From assembly GCF_000835495.1 (NCBI RefSeq), contig NW_015622541.1, positions 3,410,001-3,474,000 of the forward strand: a stretch of 64,000 nucleotides of DNA, written 5' to 3'. The notes beneath the pieces were generated by a model. That model did no database searches. It saw only the letters and a program-made list of their open reading frames with translations, and was not told where the DNA came from. Made by a program: the position numbers and the translations under genes. Positions within the stretch are counted from its first letter, which is position 1, and each line of letters opens with the position of its first letter. Positions 1-10,054 of this stretch are shown here, piece by piece. Source of the DNA: Cladophialophora immunda. Its lineage: Eukaryota; Ascomycota; Eurotiomycetes; Chaetothyriales; Herpotrichiellaceae.

Positions 1-387
1 CGCGACTTCCAATCGCCCGACCTCGACCTGTCACGCATCCATCTGCGTGTCGACTGGCAGACGCTCCGCCGCCTACCCCTGTCGGGTGGCATCGTCTTCA
101 ACTTCAAGGCGCTGTTCACTCCCGTGTCGGAGTTCCGCGACGAGCCGTACATCCCCAGCCTGGTGCTGAAGGTGCTCAAGGACGGCAAGGAGAACCTTAT
201 GAAGTACAAGAACACGTGGCACGTCGAGCACGTGGTGATCCCTGCGCTGGAGGAGTACGAGCGCGAGCAGATCCAGAAGGGGCTCGTAGAGAAGGATTGG
301 CAGCATCACACGCTGGACGAGAGCCCTTGGTTCCCGGGCTGGAAGGAGAAGTGGGTGAGGCAGCAGGGGTTTGGAGATGTTGAGTAG
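1..387 (+). CDS. DUF3445 (HDOD-like) protein, C-terminal part
   Basis: The reading frame is open from base 1 and ends at 387, so only the last 128 residues are here; the gene starts outside the window. The segment matches the C-terminus of the fungal DUF3445 family, related to the alpha subunit of heme-dependent oxidative N-demethylase. Visible marks are the stretch VDWQTLRRLPLSG followed by FNFKALFTPV, then a YKNTWHVEH segment and a terminal LDESPWFPGW motif. The family is predicted to be an oxidoreductase; the fungal members have no settled substrate as far as I know. An internal GTG at 124 is not the start, because the conserved part runs through it. The family call is solid, the function is not. 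Confidence 0.85.
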   Translation, partial: RDFQSPDLDLSRIHLRVDWQTLRRLPLSGGIVFNFKALFTPVSEFRDEPYIPSLVLKVLKDGKENLMKYKNTWHVEHVVIPALEEYEREQIQKGLVEKDWQHHTLDESPWFPGWKEKWVRQQGFGDVE

Positions 388-1912
388 CCAACTCGAGGGG
401 GTTACCCGCAAGATGTGTTGTTGCTGTGGACGCGGCTGTCTATTAAGGAGTGAGGCACAACCTCCAAGGACAAACGCGAAGAATATAGAAACGCCTGCAA
501 GCGGTTGAAGAAAGAGGGGGAAAGATGGCAACCATACCGACACCAATGAGTATATCCAGACAGGACCCTACACAACGACACAACTACCACCATCAACCCC
601 TACGCACACGAAACACAGACATAAAAGAGAAGGCAAAATGATTTAGAGCTCATCGACATGCGATACGGATACTTTGGAGGTTGAGATTTCCACTTCTTCC
701 TCCCTTTTCTTCATTCATGGCTAGGAACTGGGGAGCGAACCATTCTTTTTCCTTGGTAGCATACCTATCTACCTACATACATAATCCGCATTGCGAACGA
801 AAGTTGGCGCGCTATGGGCATAGCACAGTACCTATCTATTATCTTTGGTGTCATTTCCCTGCAAGAAGGAGGTAGGTCTGTAGTTAGTTAGGATGGGTGT
901 ATGTGGTGAGAAGTTTCACGGCCGTTGGCCTATCTCTATCCTGTACCTACGTATGTAATGTATGTGCCTGCCTGTTTGCCTGCCTGTTTGCCTGCCTTTG
1001 TTGCCTATCTGGTCAGCTACCTACGAGTATGTATGTGTAGCATTCAAGGAAGCCTATATACGTCCCCACCGAATTCGCAGAGCCAGGAGCTTCACGGATG
1101 CGTACGTATGTGCAATGTGGACGAGGCGGTCAGAAGATATGTAGGCTCCTATATCATTGGGAGCGGCTTTGTGGTCCGAGCCGTAGATATGTATCGCCCG
1201 CGATCCCTTGGCTTCGCGATCCCGTTTTCCTCGCACGCTGAGTCTGTCCGCTGAAGCTCGGCTATTTGACACGTACGGGGTCTTTACGAGGGAAACGGGG
1301 TCTTTGCTGCCGAGCTGTTGAGCCGTTGAACTGTTTCGCTGTCGGGCTGTCTGGGCGGCGTCGATCTCGAAAAAACGTCAACGTACGTCAGCGATTGTCC
1401 ACCAAGGGGTGCCAGCCCGGGCGCAAGGAGGGGGGGGGAAGAGCAAAGCGAGGATGGACGGAGGAGCTAGCATGTGATAATTTTGGCGATCCTAATCATC
1501 CCTACATACGTAAGGACATATGTATATATGTAAAGTATACTTGAGCAGGGGATTATCTTGTTATCTTGCAAGTCTGATTCTTTTCGCTGGTTGTTTGTGA
1601 AGCACTTTTTTGTATGTATGTACACAGGAGAGGTATACATCCGGAGTGTATGCGCACATATACCTAGGTACTTAGGTGGGTACATGCGATTTGACATACA
1701 GTACACATACCGTCTGGCATCCAAGATCTAACAAGCGACCTCTGACGCAATATCAGGATTCGCGATATTAGACTCTCCAGCGTCTACATACGACTGGGAC
1801 AACAGTGCTGTGCAAGAGTGCACGCACGCATCGCGGTTGCTTTACTACGGGACCAAGATCGCCGACAAACTCGCAAGCTTTATCGCGGAGAGTCATCCTC
1901 GGTGAGAAGACG
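388..1912. other. Intergenic, simple-sequence rich
   Basis: No supportable gene is seen in these 1.5 kb. The stretch contains short imperfect tandem motifs: TGCC-type repeats near 963-1004, and several TAC/CTAC and TATG runs near 760-790, 940-960, 1500-1540 and 1610-1690. It must hold the 3' end of the DUF3445 gene and the promoter of the DhaK-like gene. A GTG-initiated extension of the next frame up to 1805 has no ATG and was not used. Confidence 0.6.
963..1004. repeat. Imperfect TGCC/CTGT tandem repeat
   Basis: A run of TGCCTGCC and TGTTTGCC units repeats several times over about 40 bases. It looks like a degenerate microsatellite in non-coding DNA. Frames across it encode only low-complexity Cys/Leu/Pro peptides and are not genes. 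Confidence 0.7.
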
Positions 1913-3238
1913 ATGGATGTACCAGACTCAGGCGCACAAGCTCCAAGGAGCATCCTCGACTTACCGGGATGCCTCGGGGTCACGGTGGGCGATGTCATTT
2001 CCGTGGGCGAAGAGGGCAGAGCGACCGAAGACACAAACGCAGCAAATCCCGGTGCCGGGATCCTCCTCGTGGCCAAAATATGTGACGCCCTGTTGAACTG
2101 GGGTGGCCATGGAGACGACGACGCCCGGAAGGTCGCCAGCCTCGTCGCGAGAAACTTGGTCACCTGCGAATCGTCGCACGTCAAGATTGAGCCTGGGGTC
2201 AATATCGACGAGCACAACGACAGCGGGGGTACAGGAATAGATAACCCAACGAAGTTGGTCACCTCGATGCTCCAAGCGCTCCTTCGTCCTACCATCTCGC
2301 GTTCAAGGCAGGTGCGCATCAACTCCAATGAGCCCGTGTTGCTCGTCAATTTCGACCACCCCAGAGACCGGATCAACGACGTGATTGACGCAACGGTCGA
2401 GCAGCTGCATCAGCAGTGGAACATCTGGCCTGTCCGCGTGTATGGCCATGCTGGCGCGTGCACCACCCCAAAACAAACTACGACCGGTGTCGCTGCGAGC
2501 TATGGAGATCCGCGCGGAAGTGGTTTTTCCATAACATTGCTGAATGTCGTTAACACAGACATTGGTGGCCCGAGCATGCCCCAATTACTCGACGCTGCAT
2601 GTAATGCTCCTGAATGGAAGATGTATCTGAGACGGGAGGTATGGAGGGGACGGGACCTCGTGATCCGTGAGCAGGGCGAGGGAAACTGGGCTCAGCAGGA
2701 GGATGCTGCCGCACATGACGACAATGCGTCCGAGCGATCCTTTAGGAGTGAGAATGGCGACGACGATGATAAGTCTGTCGGCTCAGATGCTGCTAATTTG
2801 ACGGCTTCGGAAAGTTCAAGACGGCCTGAGTCGCCAGGGTGGGAGGATGATGCAGTTGAAGAGCACGAAGTAGTAGCTCTGGACACGGGTGCTCACGGGC
2901 AATCCCAACACTCCGCCCAACTAGACGAGAATGCTGTCAAGACCGACATTGACGATGATGACAATGACAGCGACACGACTCGACCCACGACCCAAAATGA
3001 TCCGCCGGCGCATAAGTTCAAGGCGCCTGAGAGACACATTCAACATCCGACGTGGGCACGCCACGATGACAGCACATCTCTGATCGACCTCATCAGATCC
3101 CAGGCGTCGCTGATTGCACCATTCGGGACAGAGGATGCAGGACATGGCGTCGGTGACGTCGAGGGTGAGGTGGCCAAGTTGAGATCAGAGGAGCTCGAGT
3201 CACCATCGCCCGGCGACGACGAGTTTATCGTTGTTTGA
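1913..3238 (+). CDS. Orphan DhaK-like protein, probable pseudoenzyme
   Basis: An intron-less frame of 441 residues from the first in-frame ATG. Residues about 17-235 resemble the second half of the dihydroxyacetone kinase DhaK (Dak1) domain. Corresponding parts are GCLGVTVGDVISVG, AGILLVAKICDALL, ARKVASLVARNLVT, VLLVNFDHP, WPVRVYGHAG, GSGFSITLL and QLLDAACNAPEW. The N-terminal DhaK half with the GGGSGHEP motif is absent. The position of the substrate-binding His (family GMGIH) reads GTGID, with Asp110. No DhaL/Dak2 ATP-binding domain follows. Residues about 250-441 are instead an acidic, probably disordered tail rich in D, E and S. The assignment is by eye and inferred. Kinase activity is unlikely; a regulatory or scaffold role, or decay, is possible. 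The gene converges on prp38, with 67 bases between stop codons. Confidence 0.65.
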   Translation: MDVPDSGAQAPRSILDLPGCLGVTVGDVISVGEEGRATEDTNAANPGAGILLVAKICDALLNWGGHGDDDARKVASLVARNLVTCESSHVKIEPGVNIDEHNDSGGTGIDNPTKLVTSMLQALLRPTISRSRQVRINSNEPVLLVNFDHPRDRINDVIDATVEQLHQQWNIWPVRVYGHAGACTTPKQTTTGVAASYGDPRGSGFSITLLNVVNTDIGGPSMPQLLDAACNAPEWKMYLRREVWRGRDLVIREQGEGNWAQQEDAAAHDDNASERSFRSENGDDDDKSVGSDAANLTASESSRRPESPGWEDDAVEEHEVVALDTGAHGQSQHSAQLDENAVKTDIDDDDNDSDTTRPTTQNDPPAHKFKAPERHIQHPTWARHDDSTSLIDLIRSQASLIAPFGTEDAGHGVGDVEGEVAKLRSEELESPSPGDDEFIVV

Positions 3239-3305
3239 GGCCACATATTTCAAGTGACCTCAAGCTCTGGTGTTGTTGCAGACCGTGTAAATGCGCGGTC
3301 CCGGT

Positions 3306-4064
3306 TCAATCGCTGATCGAACGAGTCCTGCTCCTGCTTCCACTCCTACTCCTGCTCAACGACCTGGGACTCCTTCCATTCTCAGAAGCCGTTCCGTTCC
3401 TCTCCCCATCGCCCATTTCCTCGTCCTCATCCTGTTTCTCGCTGTTGTCCTCCTCTTCTTCCATGGCATCCAGCTCCGCCTGTAACGGACTGACCCTCTC
3501 ATCCAGCTGTTCCAGATCCTCCAATAACTGCCTAGCAGGCATTTTCCACAAACTTGTCCCGCAAACTCGGTCCTTCATGAGCAGATTATCCACAAACTCG
3601 TCCATGTGTATCAGCACATAAGACTCCTTCCTCCTCTGCCGTAATTTTCTCGAGTCCTCCAGGAACGGCTCCAGAGTTTTGTAGACATCTGCAGGCTCGA
3701 ACGTCAAGCGGACATAGAATGCCGCCAGCGCTCTCAGATACTTCCACTCTTCCCCTCCGTTTTGTAGATATTCGAGCACAATCTCCCGGTCGGGGACGAG
3801 GGTTAGGAGTTTGAATGCTAGGCAGATGAAGGGTGTAGGTTTCATGGCTACGCCGTAAGTGCCGCCGATGTAGGTGAGTTCAACGGCTCGGTCGCACAGA
3901 GTGGCCGCGTTCAGTCCGAAGCATTGTTCTTTCCAGTAAAGAGAGTCCGTAATGCGGTCGCGCATGGCCGTTTCCAAGAGGAGGGCAGGATTCTGGCCGC
4001 GCACCAAAGGGCCGCTGTAGCCACGGTTATCGAGTGTATTGGAGGCATCCGCGCGGTGCGTCAT
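3306..4064 (-). CDS. prp38: Pre-mRNA-splicing factor Prp38
   Basis: A single-exon protein of 252 residues. Residues about 10-180 form the PRP38 domain: GQNPALLLETAMRDRI, YWKEQCFGLNA, VELTYIGGTYG, a long FICLAFKLLTLVP helix and YLRALAAFYVRLT. Prp38 is a U4/U6.U5 tri-snRNP component needed for spliceosome activation in the nucleus. The tail is acidic (EEEEDNSEKQDEDEE) and then Arg/Ser-rich (SRSRSGSRSRTRS), like the RS-type tails of metazoan and filamentous-fungal Prp38 and unlike the shorter yeast form. Its length is normal for filamentous fungi. Its promoter lies in 4065-4431, next to the 3' end of the patatin gene on the same strand. Confidence 0.95.
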   Translation of the reverse strand: MTHRADASNTLDNRGYSGPLVRGQNPALLLETAMRDRITDSLYWKEQCFGLNAATLCDRAVELTYIGGTYGVAMKPTPFICLAFKLLTLVPDREIVLEYLQNGGEEWKYLRALAAFYVRLTFEPADVYKTLEPFLEDSRKLRQRRKESYVLIHMDEFVDNLLMKDRVCGTSLWKMPARQLLEDLEQLDERVSPLQAELDAMEEEEDNSEKQDEDEEMGDGERNGTASENGRSPRSLSRSRSGSRSRTRSISD

Positions 4065-4431
4065 AGTGGCTGTTTATTCACTGATTGGAGAGAGAGGAAG
4101 ACTGTATCGCTCTCTAGACAACTTGATCCTGGAAGAGGGTGGCGTGGGTGAACACCAGAAAATGTTTCTTGCTCCGGTTGGCAAAGCCGCAGCGACGTCA
4201 CAGAGCCATCACGCCGCTTTCGGCTTAGGGTGGTGCTGCCCTATGTGAACTCCAGCCTTGCACAGGTCAGGCTGAGGGTGGCGAGCACGACTTGCTCTGG
4301 AGAAGATGGACGACGTCTAGGAAGGAATATGATTAATGAGAGTGAAACCTATCTACCAAGATCTTTAGATGACCACCGAACACGGAGTCGCAATAACCTC
4401 CCCAATGAGAACCTTCACCAAGCCACACAAT
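4065..4431. other. Intergenic: prp38 promoter
   Basis: This 367-base gap lies between the prp38 start codon and the stop codon of the patatin gene, both on the minus strand. It should contain the patatin terminator and the prp38 promoter. I see no further gene or distinctive element. Confidence 0.6.
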
Positions 4432-7400
4432 TCAGTCTGGTACCGACCACGCCTCATACTCTTTCAGCACTTGTTCTGACAGGAGACCATCGTCGTATTC
4501 TGGATCCGAATCTGTCAGGCTCTCTGTAGTCGGCACGCGAGTAATGTTGTATGACGACCTTGAGGGGCTGGGCTGGATGGTAGGTGACAATGGCAACGAA
4601 GCTGCAGCCTCGCTCGCAGCTTCACGACGCCTTGCCAGTTCCTGCACTCGCTTCTGCATTCTCGACGCTGCAGGTTTTGTCAGTCCAATCCGACGTCAAA
4701 AGTAAAATGTTGCCGGGAGAATATTTACCATTTCTCTCGTGCTCCACGATAAATTTGCGCGGAAAGCCGCTGATGGGGTAGTCGCATGTATGGACTTTGT
4801 TTGGTTTCGAGTTAGGCTGCCTGAGCCGGAGAAGGATGTAGACTGACTCTTCGCGGTCCCGGAGCTCAATCTCTGCATGGTAAGTGCCCTTGAATACTTT
4901 GCGAGTATACATGTCGTCGAGGAACTTTTTATCGAGATCGAAGATCTGCACCACAATTTAGCCTCGTGCTTTCGCAAGGTGATGCACCCGAGGTTGGAAG
5001 AAAAGTAATGGTGTACCGTGAATTCTTCCGAGGAAGTCAGACGCTTCTTCGCAACAAAGCTGGGAACAAAGTCTCCGATGATATGGTTCTGGAGAAATTC
5101 AGCTAGGGTTTTGATGCTCTGGTCCTGGTGAGCGAGCTTGCAGCGGATATGTCCTTTTCAAACTTATCAGCTTCTTCCTTTCCGAGTCATCTGCACTCAC
5201 CTGTGCACACAAACGCCCGGTTTTTCTTGTCGCCATAGACATGAGACTCGTCCTTTTTGAAGTAGAAGGTGCTGGCGACGAGAGCGTTGGCAATTTCCGT
5301 AACCTCGCGGGACAATGGAGGCTGTCTGAGCAGTTTATGTACCCTCCCCCGAAGGTTATCCACCTCGTGTTTCGCATCCAACGGTGGTGGCTTTTGTTTA
5401 AGGTCAGGGTTGATGCGGAAATAATGGGACGCAAATTCCGTTGCCCACTGTTCGCCCACCGTATCGCGATAGAACTCGTGCCAGGACCATTCAGTGTCGA
5501 GGATGTTGTCGATTTTGTCGACCTGGAGGAGGGCGGTCAGAAGAGTTGGTGATCACTGGGAGGACTAGGTTGGCGCAATGATACTTACCAGGACGCTGAA
5601 ATAGTTTTTGATGCCTTTCACGGCTCGATAACGCTTTCGAGAGTCTCGTGGTGCTTCTTTCTGCTGCTTTCTTCGTAGGTGATCCTCTCTGGAATGACCA
5701 GAGAGTCTCTCCAGTTTTCGGCTCATCTCTGTTGCATGCTGACCCGTACCAAGTGAGAGAAAAATATCTGGGTGGCGCGATTCGACATCTGGCCACAGCA
5801 ACCTTCGCTCTCTTTTCGCGATAATCACAGGATTGTTGTGATTGATGGCGCCATCAAGGTAAGTTCTTCCACGCCTCACAAAAGGTTTGAAATATGACGG
5901 AGCAGCCGACGTCGCCGCGGCAGCTTCCCAGACATGAAATGCTTCGCTCGGGGCCCTGGCGGTCTCCAGTGTGTATCCGGGATCAGATGCTTGCTGTCGG
6001 TTGTAGTTGGCCATGATCAAGGCTCGGTTCCCCGTGCCTGACGTAGACACCACAGCTACCTTCGTGGCGTATCTCGCGGCGTTACTCTTTCCTCCAAACA
6101 GAAGGTCGTCACCAAAGGACTCTTGCAAAACTCTATGCAATGGTGTCGTCCTATATTTGCTCCCGTGGTTCAACGTCGCCAATTTCTCGAAGACCGTATC
6201 TGCAAATTCCCGTTCGGAGAATGCTGTTTTGCAAAGAGACCTGAATCTGCGCGTGCATTCGGATACGGGCCACTGAGCTGCTACAAGACCGAGGGCGACG
6301 ATACCACCGGTGCTAAGCGTGTCAGGAATTCGCACAAGGACGACCGCCGGCCCACTCACCTAGTTCCAACAATCAGGTCGAACAGCTGCTGGATTTGGAT
6401 TCCAGGAGTTGAATGATAGTTGTTGATGCAATTCTCAATGGCGGCTAGAATCTCGAGCTCTACGATTCCACGTATCCCTCCCCTTCGCCGCCATGATTAG
6501 TTTCTTACAAGAGGCTGCGGAGACGCACTTACCCGTCCAGGCACAGAATCCGCAGGCCTGCAAATTCGGGTTTTTTGGCTATTTCCCAGTTCATGGATCT
6601 CTTTCCTCCGTGTAAGGGACAGCTTCCGACCAGAGTTATCAGATCGTCTTGTTCCTCTCCGTGCTCTCGAATGCAGGAATCACAGAGGATGTGGCCACAT
6701 TCCAAGGCATGTTCCGGCGTGGCCATGAGGCACCGAAAGCAGCTCAGACAGCTAATGAAGTCTCGCGAGGATTTGATCTGAGACGAGAAGAACTCGGCGA
6801 GCTTCTCCTCATGTAACCTGGAGACTACTTTCATGTCTGTCGAGATGGAGCCTTCGTCGTCGCCGGAGAGATCTGTTCGAGATTGCTTGTGGAGTGGATA
6901 CCTTGAGCTGAGCTGTTGTATGAAAGTGCTATTGAGCGACTTCAGCTTGTCTTCAATCTTCTTCAGCCAGACCTTCTCGTATGAAGAAGCCATGAGAGAA
7001 GACTTGTACACTCCAATTTCTCTCTTCCCCTTCTCGTTCTGGTGTCCCTTGTCATGGGCCGATTTGACATTGAAACAGTGCGGAATTTTCTTACTTGTGT
7101 ATTCACAAGGCATGACATCGTTGCAGAACATGTGTAGGGCTGTCCTGCAGAAGGGAGCGTAATCTTTCGGGAAGTAGTCAATCACAGGGCCTGCGAGGAT
7201 GTTATTGGGAGATCTCAGCATCGTGGAGCATAGCACGGACTCACCCTGTAAGTTATTCCGGACGTAATCCAACAGAATGCACGATGCTATCAGCGAACAC
7301 AGGCCACCGAGGAGCATTTTCGGTTGGAGAAGCTCGTGACGAGTGCTCTCGTGGATTGTTCTTGCCAACGTCAAAATGTGATCGCCAAAGTCGTGGGCAA

Positions 7401-8871
7401 TGAGTTTATTACGCGTGGATACCATTCTGAAGTCAAAAGGTGTTTCAATGTCGTTGGCAAAATGCTCGAAACCTGCTTGTAGATATTGCTGCAAGTCGTC
7501 GGCGTTGGCCAACCGGCGTTTGATGCTTTTCTCGTAGTGAGCGGTCTGACAGACGCTGACGATTTCCTCTCGGAGTTGTAAGATTTGATTGTTGATCAAG
7601 TTGTACGTCTCGGAGCTTTTCGCAGGAATGCGAATGACACGAATAGATCGATAGTAACATTCAAGCAACTCTCGGGCAGATAAGCTGGGGCGATCGCCTT
7701 CGGGAGCGAAGCTCCTCGCGAGCTCTTTTAGATCATGTTCAGTGGTCGTGATGCTTTCAACGTCTCGGAAAAAGCTCTTCGTCGCGTCCTCGATCGTCCA
7801 TCTCTCCTCTTTACCAGCCACTTCAACGGCGTTGAGCACCACTATTGCGCTGGGCAGAATAGGCTGATTGAGCGATTTTTCGACGCTGCGCTTTGCCCAA
7901 TCGACAAGATACTTGTAGGTTATGTGAAGTTGGCTTGTGTGCGTTAGTATGTACTCTTCTCGAGTGAAAAATACTCACTTGGGATTTCTCTGGACGAAAA
8001 CAATGGCGTCAGAGAAAGTATAGAGAAATCTAGGGTAAAGATTGGTGACAGCGTATTCCCGGGTTCCTTTGACAGGATCGTTTGCCTTAGTCCACTCAAT
8101 GGGGACCGATCTCCCAGGCATTCTCTTTCTCATTTTCCTCGGCCCACTTGACTCTTTTGTGGTCCTCCTAGAATGGGACGACTCTTCCACAGCGAAAGGG
8201 ACTTTCTCGCCCGCATTTAGGCCCTCACAATCAGCATAAAGGATAGGCATCGCAACCTCCAGATGCTCCGGATCTGCGTACAAGTGTACGCCTTCGGACG
8301 TCGCTGTTCCTTCGTTGGCTCTGGAGCCCGGAACAGGGGTGTGGAAGGAGCTTCGGTCGGCCTCTGTGGATACCAGACCGCCATGAGATACCAGCGCTTT
8401 CACGATTGTACTTTTGCCGGCATCTTGCCAATGTCAGAGAGTTCCCAGATAGCACATCTGAGAGGACCTACATGTGTCTCCGATGAACGAGACGAGTTTT
8501 GGGTATCTCGCCGCGCCGCCGAGTGGCCGGCTATCCAGCATCAATTGAGCGTAGCGGCCAAAGTCGTGAAACTCTGACTTTCTGCCGTCTGAAGACTTGA
8601 CAACTCCGAACCACCTTGAATCCTGATCTTTGTCGTGCAAATTCCTGATCTCTTGGGGATCCATGGGCGGTTCCAGGATTGAGCGTATCATCATTATCGT
8701 GGCCTTGTCTTCTTTCGCATGAGCGCGATTACCGAGATTTGTGGTTTTTGCCTTGTGGGCAGCCTGTCTTGGCCAGCATTCGTCGCAGAATGAAATACCG
8801 GAGCAGGCTGAACAGAGCCAGACACGGACATGAGCCCGCTCACAATCAGCACAGACATCGCCGTTAGCCAT
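4432..8871 (-). CDS. Zn-finger / GTPase-like / RING / patatin phospholipase protein
   Basis: Nine exons splice cleanly (8871-8472, 8423-7979, 7933-6533, 6482-6360, 6312-5589, 5522-5201, 5153-5017, 4945-4729, 4667-4432), giving about 1334 residues. In order there is a Cys-rich finger at 7-35; a P-loop GDTYAGKST at 131-139 with a DCEGL switch-like motif at 198 and a VVLNAV segment, as in guanylate-binding/dynamin-like GTPases; a RING-like C-x2-C finger near 680-725; and a patatin domain from about 748. Patatin motifs are intact: DGGGIRG (oxyanion), GTSTGG (catalytic Ser, whose codon is split by an intron) and LDGAINHN (catalytic Asp). Patatins are serine lipid acyl hydrolases. The P-loop suggests nucleotide-controlled activity, which is inference. 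Long patatin proteins are often annotated in filamentous fungi as calcium-independent phospholipase A2-like or FabD/lysophospholipase-like. ATG 8871 precedes the finger directly. Confidence 0.85.
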
Positions 8872-10054
8872 GGCCAACACAATCAAGAGGTGAGTTGGGG
8901 TTCTTGGATCCGCTGAGGGAGGAGAAGAAAGACCGCTGCGATCGTGCGACACGGGAAGATATGGCTTTTGCTCAAGAAAAGGAGGGGAGGGGCTGAATTC
9001 GAACATCAGGCTATAGCCTCACTCTCAACACGGGCTCGATGGAAACTGTCACTTCTCACCAATAGTGCCACACATTGTGCCCGGGTAGCTGCTGCCGCCG
9101 CCCAGCCCAGCTGTCGCCTGAATGAGGCTGGCCCATCATTGCTCGTGAAAAGGGCGACCAAAAGGCAGTGGCCCAGACATGCAGATATACTAGCCGTAGA
9201 GAGTTAGAAGCGATGCCTCAGGCAGTCTGGTCATATGTACAAAAACTTCGCTAAAACCTGTTCGCTTCGAAGTTCCGTGTAGATGCAAGGCGTGCATTTG
9301 CAGGGATGATTCAAGGCAGACAAACTCTTGTCATTGAAATAAGGGCATGCCGCTGGACCCGGAAACGCCTCGTGCAGATGGCGGCTCAATTGTGGCCATC
9401 TTCTTCTGATACGGAGGTAACCCCGAGATTGAGACGGTGCTTGTATTTGTGTGAAGTTCGAAAGACAAGCCTAAAGATCCGCATGGAAGTAGTCGTTCAA
9501 TTACTGATTGAAAGCCTGCCTGAGGAGCAAGTCCAGAACGGGCCAGACCTACTGACCGCCAAGTTTAGGCCTTGGTGGGCCTTGAGGCCTCGGCGGCATA
9601 TACGAGCAGACAGTGTGCATGTAGGGCGTGAGGAAGACCCAATAGAACGGCCGAAGGCGAACGCAGGGGTCGAAGGAGGAGCAGACATCCGACGAGTGCG
9701 AAGTGTGAGAGGCGGGAGGAGGTGGAGGAGAAGAGTTGGGAGCGCAGAGCCGCAGGCAGCTCGCAGGTCAATTCCAAAGGCGGCGTCGTGCCAAGAAACC
9801 TTGTTGTCCCTCGCAACGAGGTGGTAAACACAGCTGTGCAACTACCAGGCCGACGGGGTTCCTTACACATGAGCGGCCTCATCCGAAGCCATCTCGCACG
9901 AACAGAAGAGAACTCACCAGTATACCGAGATCCAAGAAGATCTAACCTTCGAAGTTAGGGTCGGCCAAGAATCTTCTTCGTACCACCACCACGGTACCTA
10001 CCAGCTGCATGAACACACCTGTATCTCGGATCACGAATTGGTCCTTGCAGGGCA
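8872..10054. other. Intergenic: divergent promoters
   Basis: A 1.2-kb gap between the divergently transcribed patatin gene and the type II membrane protein gene. Frames on both strands between about 9300 and 9880 encode Arg/Ser/Leu-biased sequence without recognisable domains. They overlap one another, so I treat them as chance frames. Confidence 0.55.

Noticed and set aside
1805..1912. Longer start for the DhaK-like protein
   Set aside because: The frame opens with GTG and the first ATG is at 1913; the extra residues are unconserved in composition.
9306..9882. Frames of 105-173 codons on both strands
   Set aside because: They overlap each other, are Arg/Ser-biased, and show no domain or splice support.
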